From positions 398,801,037-398,865,036 of the forward strand of contig NC_080672.1 of NCBI RefSeq assembly GCF_030247195.1: DNA of 64,000 bases, in the 5' to 3' direction. The notes beneath the pieces are model-generated. The model saw only the letters and a program-made list of their open reading frames with translations, did not search any database and was not told the origin of the DNA. This document shows positions 1-11,964 of this stretch, piece after piece. How positions within the stretch are numbered: the first letter of the stretch is position 1; every line of letters begins with the position of its first letter. The position numbers and the translations under genes were made by a program. Origin of the DNA: Topomyia yanbarensis. Taxonomy: Eukaryota; Arthropoda; Insecta; Diptera; Culicidae.

Positions 1-1059
1 GTGGTACACTTAATAGGTTAACACGTGTAACCTCGTTCCCCTCGTCAACTTTCGATGTGCTGAGCTGGAACAGAACAGCAGCCCGTTGGGAATGTTTGCG
101 GTACGATAGATCCCCGCTTACACTCCGTTGAAAATCAAACAAATTCGTTGGAATATTCATCCACCATTCTGTGGGATGTGAAATTATTTACTTCACTGGG
201 AATTGGCTTCCTGGGATGTGGAAATAGTTTGAACCGAAGTTTGTAATTGTTTATCGATTCAGCTTTATTTCTGGTACCGTCGTGGTAGGTTACTTTGGAA
301 GTTTCCTATTTTTAGCTTGAGATTTTTTCGGTGTTTTAAATTCGTATTCCCGTAATTCTATTCGAGCACCACCATGAGCATTCAACCACTGCGGCTTACT
401 AAAAACTTAAGATGTTACAAATCCCATTATTTTCAGTTTACTGATTCGCGAGATATCATTATCACCACAAGCGATGAATAAAAACAGCATTCTATGGCGT
501 AGTCCATCTCTCCGTTGATGGTAGATTATTTTACAAGTACTTTATAATATGCACAATCTTAGTATGAGAAGCTCGTTTAGTAGTTTAGTAACTTTAGTAA
601 TTTTGATTAGCGAAATTAATGAAATTTCCTAATTTTTCTTCATTCGCTACCTACATATATAACCCAATTAATGGGACTAAAATACGTTCCACCCTATTAC
701 AAACGGCGGTATCCCTCGATATCAAATTTCAGTACTCATTCTAATCGGTCAAATATGACAAAACAGATAGCACCGTCCAAACTGTGTGTTGTACTGTTGA
801 CATCTGTGGCTTTAGGATGGTGGTCGTTACCCCGGAGACGGAAATACAGGTTGCCCGCGAAGACCGCAACATAATCATAGACAGTATGTATGTAATTGCA
901 CCCAGCAAGCAATTATGGTGGAAATAGTCTCAAATACGGGTTGCCGAAGACCACTTGTTTACGCATAAGGTAAACCAAACCTTCTCGGTATCCATGGACA
1001 GCGAATTGTGCCAGTGCCAGCAGCAGTTAGCTGGTTTAATAATATTTTCACGGTGTGTT
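1..1059. other. Gene-free AT-rich stretch
   Basis: No recognisable protein, RNA gene or complete repeat was found. The only structure noticed is a short imperfect direct repeat around a 'ggttgcc...gaagacc' motif (about 848-868 and 938-955). If the RGK gene's missing exons lie beyond the left edge, this is intronic. Confidence 0.4.
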
Positions 1060-1370
1060 TGGTAGAACAATTTTATTCGAAAAAAATCGGCATCGCTAAA
1101 ACTTCAGCATATGATAGAATCGGCTTTTCGCTTTCATTTGAAAGTAAAATTAAAATATTCTGCCGGGGGTTCCAGAACAACTTTTCATTTTAAAGTTTTT
1201 TTTTGTTTGAAAACTTAGGTTTTTCAATGAAACTTTTTCACATTTTTGCCCCTGGGTAGTACTTTGGACATTCAAATATTACCAAAACTGAGAATCTGAC
1301 GCTAGACAAATCTATTAAATTTTTATCAAAGTTTCTAGATTCTCACGGGGCCTATTGGTAAAGAAGCTTT
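1060..1370 (-). repeat. Dispersed repeat, inverted partner of 2850-3185
   Basis: Read on the minus strand this stretch matches 2850-3185 along most of its length. Shared landmarks are a 'ggggcc' end, the block ending in 'agattctca', a run of 'aaaacttaagttttcaat' type, and the 'cgacagaatattttaat' type segment. The two copies face each other 1.5 kb apart. They may be two insertions of one family or the arms of a large decayed foldback. Confidence 0.6.
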
Positions 1371-2849
1371 ATTCCAAAAACATTTTCATTTGTAAAAAAT
1401 GGATTGCCTTATTTTGACAGTGTGCTCAGAAGAATCTGAATGCTAGCAAAGTCCCACCTTTAAGTGGAAAAATATAATTCCAGATTCCACCGTTTTATGG
1501 GCACCAATGATATTTTAGGAGCAAGGAGATATAGAGAAGAGTAGATAAAATTTGAACGAAATTAAGACTCTTTTGAAAGATGCTGGGTAATGCAGCAAAA
1601 TGAAACCGTTTTTTTCCGTCACAGATATATTTGTTTCTTCTTTTCTATTTCTTCACTTATTCTGGAATATGCTTGATGTAGTCTTGAATCAACCTTTTTG
1701 CTCGTTAGCATCTTGTGGGATGTATTGGGCCTAAATTTTAACTTTATATTTGATCAACTCGATATTCAGTCATTTGATTTTATTTCGATTGAGAATCCTG
1801 ATTGACAGTTTCATTATTGATAGAAAAATAATTCGATGAGATTTATGTTCAAGTTTGTTAACTTTTGGGAATCGCTGTACATTGAACAGAAATCGCAATA
1901 GTAAATGTTGGTTTTGTTTGTTGTACGAAGATAGCGATCTCAATATAAAAGTAGATATAGAAAGTATCACCTTTACCCGAAAGACGTGTTGCTGTTAATG
2001 TCTCCAGATTCAGAACTGAACTGACAACTCTGTCTTCTTGATATGTTGTCTTTGCTCTTATCCCATATTATGAGGGAAATCTTAAATAAACAGACGTATT
2101 ACTTTGAGAATTTACTGAATGTATGGTCCAGCCTGATATTTTCTTGTTCGTTTTCTTTTGTGATCCGTGTTCAACGAGTAACGACTCCGGAATTTCTTCT
2201 TAAAGGAAATTATGAAATTTGGTTTTGTTTCTTTTTCTAAGATTGTGTGAAGTGTGTTCGATTTGGAAATAAAATTTGTTGACAAGCAAAACTCTGCATC
2301 TATAAATTCTGATGAAATGAATCTACCCCAAAAGATAACAAACATGGATCCAAAACTCGAAGAGCATTTTTCTTTTTCAATCATCTTTCTTTTAATGTTG
2401 ATAAGGACAAACAGGATTCTCAACCCAAAATTGCAATAAAATCCGTCGTTTATTACAATGACTCGAACTGTTTACTTTAGTTCATTCAAATATAAAGTTT
2501 TGAATTTAAGCCAATTGTATTTTACCAGGCATGATAGGATCAGGAAGAAGGGTTATTCTAGTTTACATTAGCTATCTCCTAGAGCGAGAAAAGAAAAGAA
2601 AAAGGCATGATAAAATCCGTTACTACATTAATCAACATCTTGGAAAGGTATAAGATTATCGAATAAATTTGGACAACACTTTTCCACACCTCCTTGTTCA
2701 TAATGTGTCATTTTCGCCCAAGACCCGGAGGAATCTGAAAATATATTTTTTCTGATGAGAATGTAACTATGTATATATTGAAATTTATCTGAATTTACTG
2801 TTCATTTAAACCCAACATTTTTTTGTAAGTCCTTGTTAATCGACTTCTT
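1371..2849. other. AT-rich stretch, nothing recognised
   Basis: Only short random open frames lie between the two inverted repeat copies. None has domain-like content or consistent splice signals. Confidence 0.4.
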
Positions 2850-3185
2850 AACCCATAGGCCCCGCACACACCTAAAAACTGATAAAATTTTAATAACTTT
2901 CTCGGGTGATTTTACATCGATTTATAGCATTCTACGAAGTTGTAGACAATGAAATTGTTCATCAGATTCTCACTTTAAGTATTTTTTGAATGTCTATAGT
3001 ACCAATAATTAGCAAAAATGCGAATTAATTTCATTAAAAAACTTAAGTTTTCAATCAAAAAACTTTAAAATAAAAAGTTGTTCTAGACCCCCCGACAGAA
3101 TATTTTAATTGTACTTTCAAACGAAAGGGAAAAGTCCATTCTTTCATATCCCGAAGTTTTACGGATGCCGAATTTTTTTGAATAA
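2850..3185 (+). repeat. Dispersed repeat, inverted partner of 1060-1370
   Basis: This is the facing copy of the repeat at 1060-1370. It starts near 'taggccccgcacacacc' and runs through A/T-rich blocks to 'ttacggatgccgaat'. No coding capacity was found. Confidence 0.6.
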
Positions 3186-4123
3186 TGTTGTTTAACAAAG
3201 ACACCGTCATTTTGCTATCTTGTTTAGAGAAAATGATAAAAATTTAAGACATATCTCGATCCGCAACAGTATTAAATCCCTTAATGACTCCTCAATTACG
3301 CGAGAGTTTCTGGAAGTGCCCTCAGTACAGCAGTACGCTGGAAGGTTAAAAAGTATGGTATTTTAGTCATCGTCTTTCAAGCTCGCAATGTTAGCTCATC
3401 TGTTAACGAAACCAGCTACTGACATAGTATAGCAACAGAGAACAGACACATAAGCTAGAACATTTTTTCCGAAAAACCTGTGTAAACATTCGAGAGCGGG
3501 TAAAGGCGCTTTAACCTAGGCTCATTAGCCAGGGCAAGGACCAAAAAAGTTACATTAACCATTTTAGCCATTCGACGTTTATTTTATTTTTCAGGCTGGC
3601 ATTTAACAAGGCTATGTAGCCTATTTTTTAAAGAGTTGGCTCTGTTATCGAGGTCATCATTCGATCAGGATCGCAGAGAACCAAAAAAATTGCCTTGCCA
3701 ATATCAGGATCAATTCACATCAACGATTTCATTTTTAGTTTTCCGCAAGTGAAACTTCTGCATACGAGTACATGGCACTACTTTCTCTTTCAACGAAATC
3801 TTTGCTTCTATCTTGAGTGCAAAGTATGCTCGATGTGTTGGTCTTCTACGGCACTGTATCCTGACGCAACCAAAATATATAGTTATTATCATTCATAATA
3901 ATCCCACGACTTCATGTTTTATCGTTTGTTGGGTTGCGACTGATTATTAAATATATATAGATTGAATATGGTCCGAGCGTATCTTCAGTTTTCGTAGCTC
4001 CTGCACCCCGCCAACGTTGAAATTCTCCGTCAGTTCCAGGGACCGACAAATTCGAATCTATTGCATACAGCCGGGTAGATTCGTTACAACGAATCAGTTA
4101 AATTAAAAACATTGTATACATCC
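3186..4123. other. Gene-free stretch
   Basis: No gene, RNA or clear repeat boundaries were recognised. Short overlapping frames at 3695-3898 occur on both strands and look random. Confidence 0.35.
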
Positions 4124-4125
4124 TA

Positions 4126-4550
4126 CCCGAGCAAAGTCCAACATCAAAATTACAGCAAATAGACAACATATTTTGATATCAAGCATCAAATTGAAATCTT
4201 ATTTTGATATCAGTTTAAATTTTTCCAGATATGACATCATATTTTGATCTCATTTTGGATGTGCTTACATTTTTAGAAAAAAAATGTTTGTTTCTATTTC
4301 TTTGACAAACATCAAATTGATTACATATTTTGTTATCAATGAAATATTTCACCATCTCAATGAGTTTTCAATTTGCTTTCACTGATAGCATGAATAGTTT
4401 TCTGTTTGATGTCATAGTGCAATTTTTCTGCTTTCGATTTTGATCTTTTAACCGTTAAAACGACCAAAATGATAATAACCTGAGCAATCATTCCCTGCTA
4501 CATCACAACATCAAGTTTAGTTCTCAATTTGTTATCAGACTCTGCTCGGG
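4126..4550. mobile_element. MITE with CCCGAGC termini and TA duplication
   Basis: The left end reads CCCGAGCAAAGTC and the right end GACTCTGCTCGGG, an inverted repeat of about 13 bp. TA lies directly outside both ends (4124-4125 and 4551-4552), as expected for Tc1/mariner-type transposition. The 425-bp interior is rich in variants of 'acatcaaattg' and 'ttttgatatca' on both strands, so it has subterminal repeats. It has no ORF and is non-autonomous. Confidence 0.75.
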
Positions 4551-4639
4551 TAAACTGTATTGGCTCACCGATCGACATCGTGCAGAAAACTACGAGATGA
4601 TTTTGAACAATTCTTGCTTGGACACTTCGACAGGAATAC

Positions 4640-4870
4640 ATTTCACACTTCTGAACCATTGTGTTTGGTTTGTTTTGGTTTGCATAAACTATAAACGTGG
4701 TGAAGTTCGGCGTTTTCTCTCTTTTCGTCGTGCGCCAAAGAATCAGGATGCTCGTTCGGATCTTTATGTTTATTTATTTTATGGGTCGCTGACGCCATGT
4801 TCAATTTGACATGTATAAAACTAGTACACTCAAAAGTGGCGAATGTTCCCACTTTTCTTTCCCTTCATCT
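4640..4870 (-). repeat. Dispersed repeat shared with about 45520-45700
   Basis: The minus strand shares blocks with the plus strand near 45520-45700: the 'gtgggaacatt' type segment, the 'ttttgagtgta' type segment, and the one containing 'cgaacgagcatcctgattc'. The copies lie in opposite orientation about 41 kb apart. No ORF or clear termini were seen. Confidence 0.5.
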
Positions 4871-5154
4871 TGGTTTTCGGGTGCCTACGGAAACGAAGTG
4901 ACGCATTATGGCTGTGTCAAAATCGCATCACAAGCGCCACGCTCGGTGAGATGGCGCATTTTTTGTAACTTAAATCGACCGTTTTGCTTTCCCTATATGA
5001 ATTTGTATATGTAGCAAAGCTCAAGTTCAGTGTTTTTGTTTTTGTCCAAACTTTTTCAAAGTTTTTGAGTGAAATACAGTGTAATTCATCGAAAAACGAA
5101 ACCAACCATTCACTAGGTCGTGTCTACCATTAAGCTGTGTATTAGTTGGTGAAA

Positions 5155-5680
5155 ATGTCGCGAGAATTGGCGAATCAAAGCGTGATTGACTCACAGATGG
5201 CAAGTATGTAAAAATGATGATGGGAAATTTGACATCCGTCAAACTACGGCGATTTTTTTGGTATTTACGAAACCTTCTCTAATATCTTCAACACGGAATC
5301 CAAAACGACAAGAAAAACGTTAGGCAAGTTATAGAAATCTATCAAAGATATAACTGCAAAAATCTGACGTTACTTAAATAGTTTTCTGTTTAAATAACCG
5401 CTGACATTGGTTATTTTTCAGAAAAGAAAAAATGTGTTGTTCACGCGTGCCTGAGCTATTTTGGTGCATCCGGAAGTTTTACCACCTTTTTCATAATTCC
5501 CTATCCAGTGTTTCATAAATGAAAGCAGCTATTGCACTTTTCCGGTAAGCGCCGAAATTATATGTTCAGCTCATTTCACATCGGCGGATATTATTTCAAG
5601 TAAGAAAAGCTGCGAAAACCGCATATCCTTCCTTTATTGGACGGACGGATTCTCCGACGTAATGCAGGACGTTCACGGTC
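5155..5680 (+). pseudogene. Broken THAP-type zinc-finger gene fragment
   Basis: An ATG at 5155 (context gaaaATG) opens 16 codons ending at a GTATGT donor (5204). A TTTTTCAG acceptor ends at 5421. The two pieces join in phase into KKKC followed by VVHAC, a C-x4-C pair, then FFIIPYP. Further on, another frame reads ICSAHFTSAD, matching the C-x2-H end of a THAP domain, with about 35-50 residues between the pairs as the family requires. THAP domains are DNA-binding zinc fingers found in host regulators and in P-type transposases. The copy is dead: TGA stands where a Trp would be expected (after PVFHK), and a frameshift separates the two halves of the finger. No transposase domain follows, so the parent gene is unknown. 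Confidence 0.45.
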
Positions 5681-6144
5681 GCAATATGACAAAAATAACA
5701 TAACCTTTTATAATTCAGAGTAGGTTTTGCAATACTTCAAAACTACATGAGCTATAACTTTACCAAATTGCGCAATAAAGTAAAAGTAATTTCTTACCAT
5801 CACTTTTATATACCATATCAAAATAATTTGTATTTACCTGTAAAAATATCGTTTAGAAATTCACTTCCTCTATAAAAATTAACCCATCATCCTTTTTGTA
5901 ATTGCAGGCCTGACAGACAGGTGTCTCACAACACGTTTTAGTTTTGCTTTGATTCTTCAATAGTGCAGTTTAACAAAAAAAAATGTTAATTTACCAAGTA
6001 CGGGTGTGATTCTAGCCACTAAAATACACTGCCGTTTGTTCTACTCAGTGCCTGCAGCGCCATCTAAACCTGACTTTAAGGTTCATCGCTTTGGTTGATC
6101 GATGGTAGAGGAGAAAATTTCACAAAGGAAAGGCATCCCAGTTA
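5681..6144. other. Gene-free stretch
   Basis: Nothing recognisable was found between the THAP relic and the palindromic repeat at 6145. Confidence 0.35.
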
Positions 6145-6312
6145 AACCCATTCCAGAACCGGTTCGGATTTCTGAATGTAGTCGGAGTGGATTCCAGCTC
6201 GGATGCAGCAACCGATTCCGAATCAATCGGTTTCGGCATCGGTTGTTGCGTTTGAGCTGGGGTCCATACTGACTCCATTCAGGATTCCGAACAAGTTCCG
6301 GATGGTTTGACC
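6145..6312. repeat. Short palindromic repeat (uninterrupted copy)
   Basis: This is an imperfect palindrome of about 165 bp. Its outer arms are near 'ggttcggatttctgaat' and 'attcaggattccgaac', and its inner arms are near 'gattccagctcggatgcag' and 'tgcgtttgagctggggtcc'. The same sequence reappears at 29281-29390 plus 35692-35735, split there by a MITE. This copy therefore supplies the empty-site sequence for that insertion. Confidence 0.7.
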
Positions 6313-8154
6313 GGGATAGATTGATTGATTGTCGGTGAGATCGTTTTATTTGATTTGTGGGTATATAGGGTAGTGAGCCTATTTTCACCCTGTTTCTCTT
6401 ATCCTACCCATTTAAAGCAACAGTCTCAGCCGACAGCGAAATAAAAGGAACAGGTAGCTTCTAGGGAGATGGACGGGTGTCGATAGCCAACCCACCCCAC
6501 AGAAATATACCATACGGGAACAGGTTTTGAAGAAACCAGCGGAAACTGAAGGAGAGATTGCGCTGTACCTGCAAATGTGAGAAAGAGAAAGGATTGCTCG
6601 GGCTGTTTGTTGCGTGAGAAAGAAGCTGGAGATTTTGAGGATATCTGGAGAAGGTTTGGAATGGGACGAAAAATGGATAAGCAAGTATCAGTCACTCGCG
6701 TAAGTAGGAGATGAGGAAGGAAATAGAAAAACTGGTATATTTTTCTACAGACATATTCTAATTTATATCTACAAAAATCAAATAAATACACTAAATACGC
6801 GTCGATTTCTTACCTCATGTAAGGAATCGAAAGTCTTATTGTAATGTTATAATCCATTTGATACAAACATTACAGTAAGGCGGGGATGGTTGATGGAACG
6901 ATGACCTCGGAACATGTCTGGCGCTGTACACGAAATGGGTCATCGGAAAGTCAATTGAGCTAACACCTACCTAAATCCTTGAATCAAGTTATTTGCATGG
7001 ATATGTTAAAATACATGCAAACATCTTTTTTCTGTAAATCACTACCAGCTAGTGGGAGTTAGGATGGTTAACACACACACTTAAATCGACCGTTTTTTCT
7101 GTGGGCGATGAACATTTTATCTCGTGTTACGTTTGTTTGTCTGTGGTTAAGCCTTGGCCGTTCCCCAAGTCAAACCGCCATTTCGACGGCCCCTATGCGT
7201 CCGCAGGACCCCGTGGTTTATATTGTAAAATCTTTGTGGCTTAGAAGAGCCCCACCGTGTCCGCTCATCGAATAACTACGCCAAAAACCGGACTAAGCCG
7301 ACAAATCGCACCACACGTCGAAGCTGGAATCTGTCTTCATATTCGCGAACTGCGTAGAGGACGAGTGGAGTTGTGAAATCGTAGGACGACAAATTGTGGA
7401 TTTCGTGGTGGAGTAGCAATAACAATGAACTGTAGTGAAGAATGGGTCCCGAAGAAGAGAAGAAAGAGAAGTGCTAGGGTAGGAGGTAACCAGTAAGAAA
7501 GTGGGAGAGGAAGCAATAAAAAGTGTCAACAGAATTAAATAATTAAATTACTAACCAGATGACGCCGACCCTGAGGCTTTGCGGAAAGGTGTCTCATATT
7601 TGCTGGGAAGTGGCGGTACGCAAGTCACAAGTGGAAATTGAGAAAGATAGAGCTAGCGTGTCTTCAGCAAAGTTGTCTGAAATATGTACAACTTCAATGA
7701 AGACAGTTAAGCTCTATCTTGAACCTTTGTTAAGTTCAATTGTAGTTCTTGCTAAAACTAGAACCACCCTAGCGATTGAACAAAAAAGAGCCCAAGAAAG
7801 AACAACAACTTTCCTAAACTTAGCATATGGGTAAGTTACTTAGTTTTCACAAAGAGTTCAAATTACTGCTACATTTACATCGTGTTATAGATGTATTTTT
7901 GACAGTTCTAAATTCTACGACTAATTGTCATTTAGAAACAGATTTGTATCACATATTTTGAAACGAATTTACAATACAACATCCTGAATTTGAATATGGT
8001 CAAGCCACGATATACACAGTGTTGAAATGTTTCAAGGAACGTTGTATGTTTCCATAAGGTGCTATCACGGCGTCGAAGAGCAATGGCCCCAATAAAAATC
8101 TACTCCGGCATTTAAAAAGGCATACAGAGGTGAACAGCAGCATTTTCTTTGACA
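6313..8154. other. Gene-poor stretch
   Basis: No family was recognised. A plus-strand open stretch at 7559-7834 (91 codons) ends close to a GTAAGT sequence. Its 'acttaaatcgaccgtttt' neighbour near 7081 also occurs near 4970, which points to repeat content. No domain could be named. Confidence 0.3.
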
Positions 8155-8475
8155 TTATTAATCGTCGACGTCGATAGATTTTCAGTGGTGGTCTTACGTG
8201 ACTTCTCTTCTGTCGGTTCTCATGGTAAAGAGGAACAAGCCTGTTGTTTTTGCCGTGAGACATGTTGGTAGACTTGAGCGATTCGTAGTAACACTGCTTA
8301 AGCTCGACTCCTGCCAGCATGAGACAAAAGATTAGTCCGTAAGATTTTAAGCCTGACTCTAATGACCCTACCGCTTCTAGTATTCCGATCTGAATATTTC
8401 ACACTTGAGTACTATGGCCCTAAAATTTTCATACCTTCCGCTACTTAGTAATCTCTAGCTAATTGAATGGCGTTA
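8155..8475 (+). repeat. Repeat family R8, copy 1
   Basis: This copy runs from 'aatcgtcgacgtcgatag' to 'agtaatctctagctaattg'. It matches one arm of the palindrome at 41470-41990 and the shorter copy at 8940-9205. Shared landmarks are the 'ttcgtagtaa' block, 'taagctcgactcctgccag', 'agacaaaagattag' and 'gagtactatgg'. It is non-coding. Confidence 0.7.
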
Positions 8476-8939
8476 AAAAGTAAAGAAAAAGTTATAGTTA
8501 ACCGGAAGCTACGTCCTGGTTGCATCAAACATATCCAGGAATTTCGGGCGTGGATGTTACTAACAAACTCGGAGGTGTTTGCAGTACTGTTCGAAATTCT
8601 TCAAGTATTTAGTAGACCGAACTGGTCCGTAAAGAAAAAACATTTCCGTCAAACCGGGGGCTTGAAAGCTGTATGATCAGGATTCAATAAAATTCAACGA
8701 ATGCAATCCTCATGGACGATGAAATATATGTTAAAATTGACTTCAAATAGTTTCAGCGATAGAAGTTCTGTGGAAAACTTTGCCGGTATGCTGATGATCT
8801 TGCAGGAAATCTGCCAAATCTTGAAAAAAAAACAAATATTAACCTTCATTAGGTCGACCGGGGTCCAATCAAGTTTTGGGCAGATTTGGCGAGTGCCCCT
8901 ACAGTATGAATGTATTTGTAAACTACAATAAATATGTAT

Positions 8940-9205
8940 CTCTGTTCTCATGGTAAAGAGGGACAAGTCTGTCTTTGCCGTGCTGGTAGATATGGAAGAT
9001 TCGTAGTAATGCTGCCTAAGCTCGACTCCTGCCAGTAGAAGACAAAAGATTAGTCTGTAAGATTTTAAGTCTGTTTCTAATGACTAAGTTACTTCTAGAT
9101 TTCCGATCTCTATATTTCACATCCTTGCTCTCCCTTGAATACTATGGCTCTAAATTTTCATAACTTTTCCTACCCAGTAATCTCTAGCTAATTGAATGTA
9201 GAAAA
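8940..9205 (+). repeat. Repeat family R8, copy 2
   Basis: This is a second direct copy about 0.5 kb after the first. It starts at 'tctgttctcatggtaaag' and ends at 'agtaatctctagctaattg'. The copies at 8155 and here are in the same orientation, which suggests two insertions or a tandem duplication with the 8476-8939 spacer. Confidence 0.7.
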
Positions 9206-9589
9206 TAAATATGTAAAATTTTCTTCTAATAGCATTTTATTCCTAAATTTACAATTCTGGGATACTTGCAAATTTTAAATAAATTTAAAATACTGAGTAG
9301 TTTTATGAAAATATTTCCGCCGTTGGCTGGTTGAGCCATGTGGGGCACGTATTAAATGTAATAATCGTTTTCTCATATATATTAGGGTTGCCACCTCTGG
9401 AGTGGCTCTGACCTGGAGATTTTTACTGACCTAGGGGATGGTGGATTATGTGTGAAACTAGACAGAAATTGGAATCAAAGTGATTGCTCGACATTTAAGA
9501 GCACTTTAATCGCTTTTTATTACCTAATGAGCGAAAAAGAGGCAAATATGTACTCTTTAATTACCAAAATACCTCACAATCACCGTAGA

Positions 9590-9800
9590 GTATTATATTT
9601 TTGCCAAGCTTATTGCGCACCACTCTACCATGACGTTAAAAGAAAGCTTTACATTTTTCACATTTGAGAACAGGTTTGTCGGTTTAATTAGGTGTAGTAT
9701 TTCACTTCCCTGGCTAAGTGCCCAGAACACAAAAGCACCAGCTACTCTCGCTGTGGTGGATAAATCGAACGAGCATTGCTCTCCTTCACAACTAACAGGA
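9590..9800 (-). repeat. Dispersed repeat shared with 25440-25660
   Basis: The minus strand matches the plus strand near 25440-25660. Shared blocks include the 'caaaagcacca' type, the 'gagcattg' type and the 'ggtgtagtatttc' type. The match lies inside the TTA-flanked element, so 25440-25660 may be another fragment of that family. Confidence 0.55.
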
Positions 9801-10743
9801 AAAGGAGAGCAAAGGAGGCAGGGCGGCGGCATCACATGGGTAGCACTGTGTGGTGTGGGATATTCATCACCTGAAGTCCCAACAAAGGGGCAAAACTAAC
9901 CTCCGTAGTCAACAGTTAAGTGTCGCTGCAGGAGTAGCAACAACACCGGAAAAATTCGTTTGACATTAATCTAGCCAGTTGGATCAGAACAAATCTGCCA
10001 AACCTTGGTGCTGCTACCGATAAGCATCACCAACAGTAAACTAATTTGTTAAAATTGCAGCAAAATAACTTTTTACACCATTTTGAGCGACGCACAGTGG
10101 CGTAACTATATCAAATCTATGGCCAAAATTATTTCAGCTTTTTTATACGATAACAAGTGATGAACAATGGTTCTTCATGGTTTTAGACAATTTATGACCA
10201 AAATATGAAAATATTAAACCTCCTTGCAGTGTGATGCAAATCCGAAAATAAACGGATTCCACGAGCATTATTATTTTTCAATGTAAACATGTTTTTAGAG
10301 TAATCTATCAGTTTGAGGAAACCTCGCATTGAGATTTAGTCTGTTTCAACTGTTTTCATAAATTAAAACATTTAGTTTCAAGTTCATATGTTTATTTTGC
10401 TTTTATGATTTGCTTATAGTAGAAAAAATATTCAAGTTTTTGTAAATTTGGTAATAGAAATCTATCCAAGTGATTATCGTATTCAATCTGAATTATTCAC
10501 GTTAGCACTTGCAATCCAGAGACAAGAAACTGGAATGAGAAGATTGCATAATTTGTTTGATGCTTCACTTACGTGTCCAAGGCAACTTGTGTACGTTACG
10601 CTTCATATAGCAAGGTTAGTGGAAGTTATATATCACACTCTTTTATATGGCGTTCGTGGTCATAATAGCTCAATTTGGTTAATGGACGCAACCTAACAAA
10701 AAATAATATGGGGGACTCAATCAAATCATTCTTGTCATATAAG

Positions 10744-11158
10744 CTTGAGCTTGGTCTTGTGCGACCGCCCCTGGCCACTACTCCGTTATTCATCTGGACT
10801 AGCTGAAGTTGCACTGGGAATAAGCAGATAATTATGCTTGGGAGTAGCGAAACATCTTTCAATGTGCAACTCCTGGTAATCCTAAATTGTTTATTGATCA
10901 ATACCGGCAAGGCCCCAACATGGATCGCGGGAGGAAAGTGAAGGAATGGTTAGTCCGATACTTGCTTTTGCTAGAAGGCGCACTACTGCGCACTCCACAA
11001 GTATCATGGGAGTAGGAACCGCTTTACTTCCCTTCGGACGGAAGACGTCATAACAGATTTTTTCACCTCAGAAAAATCTCAATGACCTTGGCTGGAATTG
11101 AACCCAGGCTAACTGGAATGAGTGGCGGTCACGCTTACCACTGAACTACCGGTGCCGT
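10744..11158 (-). mobile_element. tRNA-headed SINE with 16-bp target-site duplication
   Basis: On the minus strand the element begins at 11158 with a tRNA-like head: a box A-like TAGTTCAGTGGTAAGCG and a box B GGTTCAATTCC, the two internal RNA polymerase III promoter boxes. It is followed by a GATTTTTC-containing body. It is flanked by ATTCTTGTCATATAAG (10728-10743) and ATTCTTTTCATATAAG (11159-11174), a duplication with one mismatch. It has the general form of the Feilai-type SINEs of Aedes. It moves only with LINE proteins in trans. Confidence 0.75.
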
Positions 11159-11833
11159 ATTCTTTTCATATAAGATCTTTTAAATAGCCCCAATACTGAT
11201 TTTTTTAATTGTATTCTTTTAAATTTGAGGAAAAACACGACATTTTCAAACAGCTGTAAAAAACCGAATGGGATTAATTGGGAATGTGAGAGGACACTCC
11301 AAATAATTTTCTCCTTTTAACAGATTTACCCGACATTGCCCGACAAGGTACTTTTTTACTAACGAATATGTGGAAAATTGATGAAAGTAAGAACTTTTAT
11401 AAAACCTACCTAAAAATGACAAAGAAAAGCTAAAATTGACCCCAATTGATTGTAGTTGCTGGAGTTTGCTATGGGAAGCACGATTTTGATTTATATATTG
11501 ACTTTGGGTAATAAGCTGTTGAGCAATCTGAAAAATTTGGGGATAATGGCTTTCAAGCTAATAAAATGTGTAAAAAAATCACTGATTTCAAATAATTGCA
11601 TACAAAAATTATCAAACGAAAACACTTTTCTTTTTAAGCAAAACGTTAGAGTATGTTTCGAAAAACAATTTATGCTGAAAATATGGACAAATAAACAAAA
11701 ACAATATTTATTTACGCCTCTGTGCGACGTAGTGTGATGCAAAATTTCAATTGTAGCATATAGCGAAATATTACTTTCCTTAATTTGTAGTAAATTTGAT
11801 TTGTTTTTCATTTTAATTGTTTTGCGAACAAAA

Positions 11834-11899
11834 TCAACAATGTTTGGTAAACTTAGCCACCTTGAAACGATGGTGGCTAAGTTTAACAAACATTGTTGA
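11834..11899. repeat. Near-perfect 28-bp-stem hairpin
   Basis: The arms at 11834-11861 and 11872-11899 pair with one mismatch around a 10-base loop; the arm next to the loop reads AACTTAGCCACC. The hairpin sits just outside the mariner insertion. It could be a tiny foldback or a small-RNA precursor, but the loop and flanks give no further support for an RNA gene. Confidence 0.7.
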
Positions 11900-11964
11900 G
11901 CGAGCGCAATAAATTTGAACCAGAGTAATAGTAAATTTAGACTTTTTAAATATTTTGAAAAATA

